The notes beneath the pieces were generated by a model. That model saw nothing but the letters and a program-made list of their open reading frames with translations. It was not told where the DNA came from and searched no databases. 21,244 nucleotides of DNA, taken from DASYXW01 sp035934405 (GTDB lineage Bacteria > Acidobacteriota > Terriglobia > UBA7540). This document shows positions 1 to 7,150 of this stretch, in pieces (positions within the stretch are counted from its first letter, which is position 1; every line of letters starts with the position of its first letter). The position numbers and the translations under genes are program-made. The stretch is from NCBI GenBank assembly GCA_035934405.1, contig DASYXW010000090.1:1-21244 (forward strand). Reading direction: 5' to 3'.

Positions 1-1
1 T

Positions 2-45
2 CGCATACATCCCGACCAAAGGCGTCGGGACGTATGCGGCACCCG
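2..45. repeat. CGCATAC hairpin repeat, copy 1
   Basis: A 44-nt unit whose arms CGCATACATCCCGAC and GTCGGGACGTATGCG pair over 15 positions with one G-T pair, around a 7-nt loop. It is followed by GCACCCG. It matches copies at 211-253 and 334-377. Confidence 0.8.
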
Positions 46-81
46 TGATTCGCAGACATCACAAAACGATGTTTGCGCCTC

Positions 82-124
82 CCGCGAGCAAGCTCGCTCG
101 CGGAAAGCGGCGGCAAGCCGCCGC
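82..124. repeat. Two adjacent perfect GC-rich hairpins
   Basis: CCGCGAGC (82-89) pairs with GCTCGCGG (96-103). Directly after it, GCGGCGGC (107-114) pairs with GCCGCCGC (117-124) around AA. This looks like a composite of REP-like palindromic units. No gene is attached. Confidence 0.7.
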
Positions 125-210
125 ACTCCAGAGCGCCGCGATGCGTAATCGCATACCCGCCACGGCGAGCCAAACAGCGGCGAGGTATGTGCCACCCGCG
201 TACCGCAGAT

Positions 211-253
211 CGCATACATCCCGACAAAAAGCGTTGGGACGTATGCGGCACCC
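211..253. repeat. CGCATAC hairpin repeat, copy 2
   Basis: Same unit as at 2-45 but with the right arm GTTGGGACGTATGCG. The C-to-T change in the arm turns a G-C pair into G-T, so the stem is kept. The loop differs (AAAAAGC). Confidence 0.8.
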
Positions 254-256
254 CCC

Positions 257-312
257 GGGATTTGAGATTTGAGATTCAGAATCTAAGATTGAGAATTCAA
301 GATTCAAGATTC
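257..312. repeat. Degenerate 7-mer tandem array, GAGATTT/AAGATTC type
   Basis: Exactly eight 7-nt units fit end to end: GGGATTT, GAGATTT, GAGATTC, AGAATCT, AAGATTG, AGAATTC, AAGATTC, AAGATTC. It is AT-rich inside GC-rich surroundings. Confidence 0.75.
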
Positions 313-333
313 CAGAGCGCCAGCCGGAGAGAT

Positions 334-393
334 CGCATACATCCCGACCAAAGGCGTCGGGACGTATGCGGCACCCGACGTATGCGGCACCCG
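334..393. repeat. CGCATAC hairpin repeat, copy 3, with tandem tail
   Basis: The full hairpin repeat is nearly identical to copy 1. Its last 16 nt, ACGTATGCGGCACCCG, are duplicated in tandem (362-377 and 378-393). The duplication ends three bases from the repressor stop codon. Confidence 0.8.
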
Positions 394-395
394 GC

Positions 396-866
396 CTACA
401 GCAGCGACGGGTCAATCGTATCTTCGGCTGGCGAGGGCCGGGCACGCGGGGCGGGCTTGGCGCGTCGAGGCGCCGTTGCGGTTGGCTCTGCGGCGGCGTC
501 TGTGGAGGAAGGGGGCATCGCGGAAGGCTCGCCGCCGCCGTTGCCGGCCAGGTATTCGCGGAGCGAGTCGCGCGAGCCGCGGAAGAAATTGCGCGTGAGG
601 CGGTCGAGGGCGAAGTCGCGGGCCGATTGCTCGGCCAGGACCGGGCGGTAGAGATAAGCGCGGCCGCGCTTCTCGCGCTCGGCGAGTCCCTTGCGCGCGA
701 GACGGTCCATGAGGGTCATGACGGTGGTGTAAGCGAGGGGCCTAGTCGGCAGAAGCTCGGCGCGAACCTGATGCACCGTCGCCGAGCCGAGCGTCCAGAG
801 CTGTTTCATGCACTCGAGTTCGAGCGGGGGGATGTCGAGGCGGTGGTTGTGGGTCTTGCGCGGCAT
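396..866 (-). CDS. BlaI/MecI/CopY-family transcriptional repressor
   Basis: Predicted cytoplasmic winged-helix DNA-binding repressor of 156 residues. The N-terminal part (about residues 10-80) has the family pattern: PPLELECMKQLW, then a helix-turn-helix with AYTTVMTLMDRLARKGL, then the wing ending in RAYLYRPV. Family members usually repress a beta-lactamase, a BlaR1-type membrane protease or metal-resistance genes, and are inactivated by proteolysis. No BlaR1-like partner is present in this window, and nothing follows it for the remaining 395 bases. The C-terminal 45 residues are a Pro/Ala/Ser-rich tail not typical of the family. The ATG chosen matches the family N-terminus. There is no Shine-Dalgarno; a 7-mer repeat array begins four bases upstream of the start. 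The target is unknown. Confidence 0.88.
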   Translation of the reverse strand: MPRKTHNHRLDIPPLELECMKQLWTLGSATVHQVRAELLPTRPLAYTTVMTLMDRLARKGLAEREKRGRAYLYRPVLAEQSARDFALDRLTRNFFRGSRDSLREYLAGNGGGEPSAMPPSSTDAAAEPTATAPRRAKPAPRARPSPAEDTIDPSLL

Positions 867-869
867 TTT

Positions 870-918
870 TCAGTAGTCAGTAGCTAGTAGTCAGTGGTCA
901 GTTGGTAGTGGGTCAGTT
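870..918. repeat. 7-mer array abutting the repressor start codon
   Basis: Seven 7-nt units: TCAGTAG, TCAGTAG, CTAGTAG, TCAGTGG, TCAGTTG, GTAGTGG, GTCAGTT. It occupies the position where the ribosome-binding site of the minus-strand repressor gene would be. Confidence 0.75.
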
Positions 919-1013
919 TGCTGTGGCGGCGATCTATGATCGCCGGAAGTTCTTGCAACGAAAGAGCGGCGAGCGCAGCTCGCCGCTACAGCGCTTCAAA
1001 CTGACCCACTACC
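904..1013. repeat. MITE-like element with 17-bp perfect inverted ends
   Basis: GGTAGTGGGTCAGTTTG at 904-920 is the exact reverse complement of 997-1013. The 76-nt interior carries two further perfect hairpins: GGCGATC/GATCGCC (927-943) and AGCGGCGAG/CTCGCCGCT (965-987). No coding capacity. A clear target-site duplication was not found. Confidence 0.6.
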
Positions 1014-1016
1014 GGT

Positions 1017-1044
1017 CAGGTGCCAGTATCCAGTTGCCAGTCGC
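1017..1044. repeat. 7-mer array, CAGTTGC type
   Basis: Four units in register: CAGGTGC, CAGTATC, CAGTTGC, CAGTCGC. Confidence 0.6.
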
Positions 1045-1076
1045 ATCTGCCAGCATCGGGGCGTACCCCTCACCCA

Positions 1077-1115
1077 CCCGCCGCGGCGGGTCCCCCCTCT
1101 CCCGAAGGGAGAGGG
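1077..1115. repeat. Palindrome plus CCCTCTCCC hairpin
   Basis: CCCGCCGCGGCGGG (1077-1090) is a perfect palindrome. CCCTCTCCC and GGGAGAGGG (1095-1103 and 1107-1115) form a 9-bp stem with a GAA loop. There is no T-run on either strand, so it is not a classic terminator, although it lies about 110 nt downstream of the yhaM-like gene. Confidence 0.6.
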
Positions 1116-1223
1116 CTGTTATCGCTATAATTTCCGACTTGCCTTCCGTTTCAAGTCCTGCACGCGGTGGCGCGTAGATCCCATTCCCCAACGAAAAGGC
1201 GCGGACCTACAAATCAGGTCGCG

Positions 1224-2207
1224 CTACGCGTGGTCCGGCTTCAAAAGCTCCCGGCCCAGGGCGCGGTTGCGCGCCGTCCAATCGCCCGGCGAATCCTTGT
1301 CGGCTTCATACTGCGCGCGCATGGATTCGAGTTTGGAGTCGAGATCGTCGAGGTAGTGCACGACCAGCGCCTCGGGAAACATCGGTTCCTTGGGCGAACC
1401 CCATTCGAGCTGGCCGTGATGCGCCAGAATGATGTGCTCGATCTCGTCCGCGAGGCGCGCCGGAAAGCCGGGGATGGCGCGCATCTTCTGGCGCACGATG
1501 TCCATCCCGATGGCGATGTGGCCGAGAAGTTTGCCGCGGGTGGAATAGCGGAATCCGCGGCGGAAGTCCAGCTCTTCAATCTTACCGAGATCGTGCAGGA
1601 CGAGGCCGGCGACGATGAGATCGCGATTCAGGTGGACGTAGTGATCGCAAACCCGGTCGGCGAGCCCCACGAGCGAGGTGACGTGCTCGACGAGGCCGCC
1701 CAGATAGTTGTGATGGTAGGTGGTGGCGGCGGGGGCGAGCTTGTAGCGGCGGGCGATTTCCGGGTCTTCGAGCACCGAAAGAAGGAGCGCGCGGATGAAG
1801 TTTGGTGATTCCGGCACCGGCAAGATGCCGGTGCTACCCGTCATCGCGCGGACGCGGGCCAGCAGCCGCGCGTACAGTTCCTCGGGGTCGCGGCGGCTGC
1901 GCGGGAGGTAATCGCGGAGGTCGGCCTGCCCATCGGGGCAGAAGGCGATGCGCTTGACGCGAAGCTGGGGGCTTCCCTGAAAGTCCTCCACCTCGCCCTC
2001 GACGCGGACGATGTCGTCGGCGCTGAAATCGAGCGTGAGGTGGTCGCTATCCCAAAGTTTGGCGCTGATGACGCCGGTGGAATCCTGCAATTCGAGCGAG
2101 AGGTAAGCGGAACCGTTGCGGCCCACCTTGCGCTCCTGGCGGCGAACGAGAAAAGTTGTCGAGACGTTTTCGCCGGGAGCGAGGTCGCGCACGAAACGCT
2201 GTTTCAT
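1224..2207 (-). CDS. YhaM-like 3'-5' exoribonuclease (OB-fold + HD domain)
   Basis: 327 residues with the YhaM layout: an N-terminal OB-fold nucleic-acid-binding domain (about 1-100; SAYLSLELQDSTGVISAKLWD) and a C-terminal HD hydrolase domain. The HD metal site shows VLHDLGKIEEL near residue 204 and an upstream His-rich segment (YHHNYLGGLVEHV). The family-typical stretch HHGQLEWGSPKEP...HYLDDLD follows. Family members degrade RNA, and in some cases DNA, from the 3' end in a metal-dependent way in the cytoplasm. The start ATG overlaps the stop of the upstream PPIase gene in an ATGA, implying translational coupling. Oddity: residues about 121-133 (GSTGILPV...) are encoded by a known type of interspersed hairpin repeat. 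B. subtilis YhaM is slightly shorter, consistent with an insertion. Family assignment is strong; substrate is inferred. Confidence 0.88.
   Translation of the reverse strand: MKQRFVRDLAPGENVSTTFLVRRQERKVGRNGSAYLSLELQDSTGVISAKLWDSDHLTLDFSADDIVRVEGEVEDFQGSPQLRVKRIAFCPDGQADLRDYLPRSRRDPEELYARLLARVRAMTGSTGILPVPESPNFIRALLLSVLEDPEIARRYKLAPAATTYHHNYLGGLVEHVTSLVGLADRVCDHYVHLNRDLIVAGLVLHDLGKIEELDFRRGFRYSTRGKLLGHIAIGMDIVRQKMRAIPGFPARLADEIEHIILAHHGQLEWGSPKEPMFPEALVVHYLDDLDSKLESMRAQYEADKDSPGDWTARNRALGRELLKPDHA
1807..1845. repeat. In-frame STGILPV-type hairpin repeat within the yhaM-like gene
   Basis: CACCGGCA and TGCCGGTG pair around AGA (1815-1833). On the minus strand it encodes GSTGILPV, joining the OB-fold and HD domains without breaking the frame. 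Confidence 0.7.
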
Positions 2208-3226
2208 TCACCCCTCTTCGCGGCGTCGGTCGGGGGCGCTGCGCCGCCATCCACGTAACCGGGAGCGAGGTAGATGTAGCTTTCCTGGCGCAGCCGCGTC
2301 AAGTAATCCCGAAGGCCGGTCTGGATCTGCTGGTTGTAGAGCACCTCGTCGACGCGCTGCTCCACTTCCTCGAACTTGGGGGTGCCGGCGCTGCGGCGTT
2401 CCTCGACTTTGAAGATCATGTAGCCGTACTTGGTCTGGACGACCTCCGAAGTGTCGCCGGTGTCAAGCTTGGCGATGGCGCTTGCGATCTGCGGCGCCAT
2501 GGTGCCCTCTTTCAGAAATCCGATATCACCGGCGGAGCCGGCGCTGTGCTCGTCGTCGGAGTATTTCTTGACCACGTCCTCCCATTTGGCGCCGTTCTTG
2601 AGCTCGGCGAGGGCGCTCGCGGCGCGTTCCTTCGCTTCGTCGGGCTTGTGCTTGTCGGTGGAGATCATGATCTGGGCCAGGCGGACGCCGGCCGGCGAAG
2701 CGAAATCCTTCTGGTGCGCCTCGAAATACTTCTGCGCTTCGTCGCGCGCGATCTGCACGCGGGAGCCGACTTCGCGCTCGATGACTTTCTGCATCAGCAT
2801 CTGGCGGCGAATCTGATCCTGGAAGTCCTCCCAGATGAGGCCCTGCTTCTCCACCTCTTTTTCGAGGTCCGCGAGGGTGGCGAGATTGTTCTGAGCGCGA
2901 ATCTGGTCGAGGCGTTTGATGAGGTCGGTCTCCACAGAGATGTCGAGGTCTTTGGCCTTCTGCACCATCAGGTCCTCGTCAATCAGATTACGAAGCAGGT
3001 CGGCGCTTTGCTTGCGATATTCCGCCTCCAATTCAGCGCCCGAATACCGCTCTGCCAGGTCATCACGGAGCTTTTCCTGCTGCTGGTCGAATTGACGCTG
3101 CGTCACGATCTCGTTGTTGACGCGCGCGATGATGCGCTCGATGATGCGGGTGGTGGAGCGCGCCGGGGAGGGGAGGAGCGCAACGAGCGATAGGGTTGAG
3201 AGGATCAGTGCGATTTTCTTTGGCAT
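2204..3226 (-). CDS. SurA/PpiC-type periplasmic peptidyl-prolyl isomerase
   Basis: 340 residues. The N-terminus MPKKIALILSTLSLVALLPS followed by PARS is a Sec signal peptide. A SurA-type N-terminal chaperone domain follows (about 28-175; RIIARVNNEIVTQRQFD and DLLRNLIDEDLMVQKAKDL). One parvulin/PPIC domain (about 180-285) carries RLAQIMIST, a SAGSAGDIGFLKEGTM loop and GYMIFKVEER. SurA proteins assist outer-membrane protein folding; E. coli SurA has two parvulin domains, this one only one. The charged C-terminus ends in a short Ala/Pro-rich tail. It lies between mfd and the yhaM-like gene on the same strand. It is separated from mfd by a 199-nt repeat array and overlaps the downstream gene by 4 nt. 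The Shine-Dalgarno is weak (GGAAG placed rather far upstream). It could equally be named a generic PpiC-family foldase. Confidence 0.9.
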   Translation of the reverse strand: MPKKIALILSTLSLVALLPSPARSTTRIIERIIARVNNEIVTQRQFDQQQEKLRDDLAERYSGAELEAEYRKQSADLLRNLIDEDLMVQKAKDLDISVETDLIKRLDQIRAQNNLATLADLEKEVEKQGLIWEDFQDQIRRQMLMQKVIEREVGSRVQIARDEAQKYFEAHQKDFASPAGVRLAQIMISTDKHKPDEAKERAASALAELKNGAKWEDVVKKYSDDEHSAGSAGDIGFLKEGTMAPQIASAIAKLDTGDTSEVVQTKYGYMIFKVEERRSAGTPKFEEVEQRVDEVLYNQQIQTGLRDYLTRLRQESYIYLAPGYVDGGAAPPTDAAKRGE

Positions 3227-3254
3227 GCTGCGACTTTCTTCCTTTCAGCGCTTC

Positions 3255-3414
3255 CGGTTCGGAATTTGAAATTGGAAATTTGAGATTTCAAAATCGTCTA
3301 ACTCGTAACTCCTGGCACCTCTGACTTCTTTCGGTTCGGAATTTGAAATTGGAAATTGAGATTTCAAAGTCGTCTAACTCGTAACTCCTGGCACCTGATA
3401 CCTGCCACCTGGCT
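3255..3414. repeat. Long 7-mer array with 77-nt direct duplication
   Basis: Between surA-like and mfd, about twenty consecutive 7-nt steps can be laid out (GGAATTT, GAAATTG, GAAATTT and so on). A 66-nt block (3255-3320) is repeated almost exactly at 3332-3396, with one missing T and one A-to-G change. The offset is 77 nt, which is eleven 7-mers. The array then drifts to CCTGATA, CCTGCCA, CCTGGCT and stops about 11 nt before the mfd stop codon. Confidence 0.8.
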
Positions 3415-3425
3415 ATATGCTACTG

Positions 3426-6400
3426 CTACGCATGTAGTTCCTGCAAGATGTTTCGCAGCCGACCGAGCACGTCGCCGTCGCGGACCTTCAGCCCGAAGCG
3501 GAGGACGCCGTCGGGGCGGAGGCTCGAGTCGCGGCGCTGGTGGATGAAGCGGGACAAGCGGTCGGCGTCCACGGGCGCCTGTTCGTGGAAGCGAATCCAG
3601 ATTTCGTCGGCCTTGCGCTCGACCGACTGCACCAGGAGTTGTTCGGCGGCCGACTTGAGCAGGGCGTAGTCGAGCAGAGTCAAGACAGCATCGGGGGGAG
3701 GGCCGTAGCGGTCGGCGAGCTCGGATTCGAGGGCACCGCGCTCCTCCGAAGTCGAGAGGCTGGAGATGCGCTTGTACATGCGGAGGCGCTGGCTCTCGTC
3801 GGCGATATAATCGCCGGGGATTTTGATGTCGAGGCCCAGGTTGAGGGTGGTGCGGATGTCGGGCTTCGGCGCCACGCCTTTCAGCTCCTCCACGGTTTGC
3901 TCGAGCATTTTCAGATAGAGGTCAAGGCCGATGGCGTTCAGGTGGCCGGACTGCTCCGCGCCCAGCACGTTGCCGGCGCCGCGCAATTCGAGGTCGAGCG
4001 CGGCGAGGCGGAATCCAGCTCCGAGGTCGGAAAACTCTTTGAGAGCCGCCAGGCGGCGGCGGGCGACGGGCGTGAGCGAGTCCTCGCTGGGAATCAGGAA
4101 ATAGGCGTAGGCCCGGCGGCTGGACCGGCCCACGCGGCCGCGAAGCTGATAAAGGTCGGCGAGGCCGAAGCGGTCGGCGTGGTTGACGATCATGGTGTTG
4201 GCGCGTGGGATGTCGAGGCCGTTCTCGATGATGGCGGTGGAGACCAGCACGTCATATTGGTTCTCCACGAACTTCAGCATCACGCGCTCGAGTTCCTTCT
4301 CGCCCATCTGGCCGTGGCCGACGCCGATGCGCGCCGTGGGCACCAGACGTTGGATGAGGGCCGCGAGCGAGAAGATGTTCTCGACCCGGTTGTGGACGAA
4401 ATACACCTGGCCCTGCCGTTCCATTTCCTGCAGGATGGCGGCCTGGATGAGGCCGTCGGAAAACGGCGCGACGACCGTCTGAATCGCCAGGCGGCCGAGC
4501 GGCGGGGTTTCGATGACGGAAAGGTCGCGCAAGCCGCCGAGCGACATGTGCAAGGTGCGGGGAATGGGCGTGGCGGACAGGGTGAGGACATCGAGGTTAG
4601 ACCGGAGCTTCTTGAGCTTTTCCTTGGCGGCGACGCCGAATCGCTGCTCTTCGTCCACGATGAGCAGACCGAGATCGCGAAAGGTGACGTCCTTGGAAAG
4701 CAGGCGATGGGTGCCGATGAGGACGTCCACCTTGCCGGCAGCGGCGTCGGCCACGGTTTTCTTCTGCTCGGCGGCGGAGCGGAATCGGCTCAGCATGTCG
4801 ATGCGGACGGGGAAGGACGCCATCCGCTGCCGGAAAGTGTTGCAGTGCTGAAAGGCGAGGACGGTGGTGGGGGCGAGCACGGCCACCTGCTTGCCGTCCT
4901 GGAGAGTCTTGAAGGCGGCGCGCATCGCGAGTTCCGTTTTGCCGTAGCCGACATCGCCGCAAAGGAGGCGATCCATCGGCTCCGGGCTTTCGAGGTCGCG
5001 CTTGATATCGCGGAGCGCGCTTAACTGGTCGGGCGTCTCCTCGAACTCGAAGGCGTCCTCAAACTCCTTCTGCCACGGCGTGTCGGCGCCGTAAGCGACA
5101 CCACCGCTCATTTTGCGTTCGGCGTAAAGCCGCAACAACTCTTCCGCCATGTCGCGCAAGGCGCGTTTAACGCGCGTCTTGGTGCGCGACCACGTGGCGC
5201 CTCCGAGCCGGTCGAGCATGGGCTTCGCGGCCTCGCTGCCGGAGCGATATTTTTCGATGAGATCGAGGCGTTCGAGCGGCACATAGAGCCGGGCTTCGTC
5301 CTGATAAGTCAGCAGCATGAAGTCGCGCGACTTGCCTTCCACCTCAAGCGTCTTGAGGCCGTGGTAAAGAGCGATGCCGTGGTCCACATGGACCACGTAA
5401 TCGCCGGCCTTGAGGTCGCTCAAGTCGGAAATAAAACTCGATGCCGCAGACTTTTCGCGCCGGCCGGGCTTCGACCAGGCGAAGCCGCCAAAGAGGTCGC
5501 TATCGCTCAACAGCAGAAAGCGCAGTTCGGGAACCGCGAAGCCTTCGTCGAGGTTGCCACGGACGGTGAGGACCACGGGGTTCGAGGGCCGGGGGTCAAG
5601 GGCCGGGGCCGATCCCGTGGTTGTACTGGCACTGGTGTATGGAACCTGGTACTCGCTCAAGATTTCGTGCAGCCGGTCGAGCTTCCCGGCCGGCGCCGCG
5701 AGCACGACAGCGTCACCCTTGGCGGAGCGCGCTTTGAGGTCTTCGATCCAGGGCTTGACGGCGCCGTGGTACTTCGGCGCAGGCTGGGTTGCCAGGACAA
5801 AATCGTTCGTGGTCCGTGGTTCGTGGTTCGTGGCCAGTTTCCCGTCGTGACCTGTGATCGGTGAGAGCGTAACAGCGTTACCGGAATCGCGCGACTCAAC
5901 TGACAACTGAGAACTGGCAACTGGCAACTGACTGATGACCACTGACAACTCTTTCAAGCCAATCTGCGGCGCGTCTTCGATTGCCTTCCAAAACTCCGCC
6001 TCGGTGAAAAAGATGTCCGAAGGGAGCGGCCGCAGGGGCTTCATGTCGCGGACACCGTCGAATGCCGCGGTGAATCCCTCCAGCGTGTGACTTAGTTGCT
6101 GCACGCGGTCGCGTGGCTCGTCCCACACGAGCAAGGGTTGGAGCATCGGACCCGACCCGGAGTCCGACGGAGATGACCTGCTCAGAAGCTGGATGAGCGA
6201 ATTGGGCCGCGCTTCGGCCAGAGGCGCGAAAAACTCCCAGCCGGGAAAAGGGCCGGAATACTCCGCCGTCCACGATGGTTCGGCGCCGGCAGATTTCTCA
6301 GGGTCGCGCGCGCGGAGCGCGTCGACCAGCGCGCGGAACAATCGAGGCGACCGCATCGTCTCGGTGAAAGGAAGCAGGAGTGTGGAGGGCGCCGGCTTGC

Positions 6401-7148
6401 GGGATCGCTGGCTTTCCGGGTCAAACTCCCGAACCGATTCGACCTGGTCGCCGAAGAACTCAATTCGAAACGGCCACTCCGCTTCGGGCGGAAACACGTC
6501 GATGATGCCGCCGCGCAGGGAATACTGACCCGGGTTGCTGACCGGCTCTCCCGGTTCGTAACCAACTCCGCCGAGGTGCTCGGTGAGATCGGACAAGCTC
6601 AATTCGTCGCCCGGCCTCAGCTCCAGCGCCAGGGAGCGGTAGTACGAGGCTTCGCGGAAGCGCCCCAGCGCGGCAGGAAGCGGAGCGATCAGAACGCGGA
6701 CGTGACCCTGGGCGGCGTTCCAGAGCGTCACGGCCCGCCGCTCCAGGATTTCGGCGTGCGGGGAGCGTTCCTCGTAGGGAGAGCAGTCGAAGGCGGGCAG
6801 AACACTGACGGTCGATGCCGCATTCAGCGACAATTCAATTCTGCCGCCCTTGGGATTCCCGCTTTCGCGGGAATGACCGCTGGAGAGAGAGCCTTCCGGG
6901 TTGCCGTCGAGCCAGCCCAGGAAAGTGGATGTTGCCTGGCACAGGCGGTCAGCGGCTTCGTTGTCGGCGGTAAGAACCAGCAAGGGCCTGCCCAGCTTGA
7001 TGGCGAGATGGGCGACAACGAGCGCCTTCGCCGGGTGGGTGAGGCCTGACAGAGTGACCGTGGAGCGCCCCTGCGCCAGAGCGTCCGCAGCCGCGCGAAC
7101 GGCGGCGTGCTCGATGATAGGTTGGAAGACGGAGCGAACGTGGGGCAT
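3426..7148 (-). CDS. mfd: Transcription-repair coupling factor Mfd
   Basis: 1240 residues, longer than the 1148 of E. coli Mfd. Mfd is a cytoplasmic ATP-driven translocase that removes RNA polymerase stalled at DNA damage and recruits UvrA. Visible parts in order: a UvrB-like N-terminal module (about 1-390); a CarD-like RNA-polymerase-interaction domain starting near 578 (KAGDYVVHVDHGIALYHG); SF2 helicase motor with Walker A GDVGYGKTE near 731, DEEQ near 831, SATPIPRTL, and QLRGRVGRS; and the C-terminal D7 domain (DIRTTLNLGLDIKIPGDYI). Oddities: residues about 92-98 (SRESGNP) come from a hairpin repeat, and about 400-447 from two 7-mer arrays; together they explain much of the extra length. 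There is no Shine-Dalgarno; a CAGAAGT array lies two bases upstream of the start. The frame stays open throughout, so the protein is probably functional. Confidence 0.97.
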   Translation of the reverse strand: MPHVRSVFQPIIEHAAVRAAADALAQGRSTVTLSGLTHPAKALVVAHLAIKLGRPLLVLTADNEAADRLCQATSTFLGWLDGNPEGSLSSGHSRESGNPKGGRIELSLNAASTVSVLPAFDCSPYEERSPHAEILERRAVTLWNAAQGHVRVLIAPLPAALGRFREASYYRSLALELRPGDELSLSDLTEHLGGVGYEPGEPVSNPGQYSLRGGIIDVFPPEAEWPFRIEFFGDQVESVREFDPESQRSRKPAPSTLLLPFTETMRSPRLFRALVDALRARDPEKSAGAEPSWTAEYSGPFPGWEFFAPLAEARPNSLIQLLSRSSPSDSGSGPMLQPLLVWDEPRDRVQQLSHTLEGFTAAFDGVRDMKPLRPLPSDIFFTEAEFWKAIEDAPQIGLKELSVVISQLPVASSQLSVESRDSGNAVTLSPITGHDGKLATNHEPRTTNDFVLATQPAPKYHGAVKPWIEDLKARSAKGDAVVLAAPAGKLDRLHEILSEYQVPYTSASTTTGSAPALDPRPSNPVVLTVRGNLDEGFAVPELRFLLLSDSDLFGGFAWSKPGRREKSAASSFISDLSDLKAGDYVVHVDHGIALYHGLKTLEVEGKSRDFMLLTYQDEARLYVPLERLDLIEKYRSGSEAAKPMLDRLGGATWSRTKTRVKRALRDMAEELLRLYAERKMSGGVAYGADTPWQKEFEDAFEFEETPDQLSALRDIKRDLESPEPMDRLLCGDVGYGKTELAMRAAFKTLQDGKQVAVLAPTTVLAFQHCNTFRQRMASFPVRIDMLSRFRSAAEQKKTVADAAAGKVDVLIGTHRLLSKDVTFRDLGLLIVDEEQRFGVAAKEKLKKLRSNLDVLTLSATPIPRTLHMSLGGLRDLSVIETPPLGRLAIQTVVAPFSDGLIQAAILQEMERQGQVYFVHNRVENIFSLAALIQRLVPTARIGVGHGQMGEKELERVMLKFVENQYDVLVSTAIIENGLDIPRANTMIVNHADRFGLADLYQLRGRVGRSSRRAYAYFLIPSEDSLTPVARRRLAALKEFSDLGAGFRLAALDLELRGAGNVLGAEQSGHLNAIGLDLYLKMLEQTVEELKGVAPKPDIRTTLNLGLDIKIPGDYIADESQRLRMYKRISSLSTSEERGALESELADRYGPPPDAVLTLLDYALLKSAAEQLLVQSVERKADEIWIRFHEQAPVDADRLSRFIHQRRDSSLRPDGVLRFGLKVRDGDVLGRLRNILQELHA
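5579..5613. repeat. Possible weak 7-mer repeats in mfd
   Basis: GGGCCGG recurs after exactly 14 nt, with GGGTCAA between, encoding part of residues about 512-524 in a Pro/Ser/Thr-rich stretch. Only two clear units, so this may be chance. Confidence 0.3.
5808..5952. repeat. Two in-frame 7-mer arrays inside mfd
   Basis: Array one (5808-5835) is CGTGGTC, CGTGGTT, CGTGGTT, CGTGGCC. Array two (5897-5952) is CAACTGA, CAACTGA, GAACTGG, CAACTGG, CAACTGA, CTGATGA, CCACTGA, CAACTCT. The 61 nt between them include a small palindrome, GTAAC-AGC-GTTAC (5868-5880). On the minus strand this encodes Mfd residues about 400-447, rich in Ser, Gln, Asn and Thr (for example QLPVASSQLSVESRD). Confidence 0.85.
6855..6874. 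repeat. In-frame ATTCCCGC hairpin repeat inside mfd
   Basis: ATTCCCGC and GCGGGAAT form a perfect 8-bp stem with a TTTC loop. It resembles the widespread interspersed repeat that translates as VIPAKAGIP in one frame. Here it is read as SRESGNP at Mfd residues about 92-98. Confidence 0.8.
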
Positions 7149-7150
7149 AG

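Larger units (their letters stand above)
1..395. repeat. Gene-free repeat block at left edge
   Basis: No convincing gene lies here; the open frames only read through repeats. The block holds three copies of a CGCATAC hairpin repeat, two GC-rich perfect hairpins (82-103 and 107-124), and a degenerate 7-mer array (257-312). The last repeat ends three bases before the stop codon of the repressor gene on the minus strand. Confidence 0.75.
867..1223. repeat. Gene-free repeat region between repressor and exoribonuclease genes
   Basis: No gene was found in this 357-nt gap. From left to right it holds a TCAGTAG-type 7-mer array (870-918), a 110-nt nested inverted-repeat element (904-1013), a CAGTTGC-type 7-mer array (1017-1044), a perfect 14-bp palindrome (1077-1090) and a 9-bp-stem hairpin (1095-1115). 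The stretch 1116-1223 shows nothing recognisable. Confidence 0.7.

Noticed and set aside
1..395. CRISPR-like array from the repeated CGCATAC units
   Set aside because: Only three copies, irregular spacing, a strong internal hairpin and no cas genes nearby.
59..651. Overlapping frames at the left edge
   Set aside because: They read through hairpin repeats and a 7-mer array, so the apparent proteins are repeat translations.
1095..1115. Rho-independent terminator of the yhaM-like gene
   Set aside because: Good stem but no T-run on either strand and more than 100 nt from the stop codon.
3540..5024. 494-codon plus-strand frame inside mfd
   Set aside because: Antisense shadow of the Mfd motor domains, without recognisable motifs.
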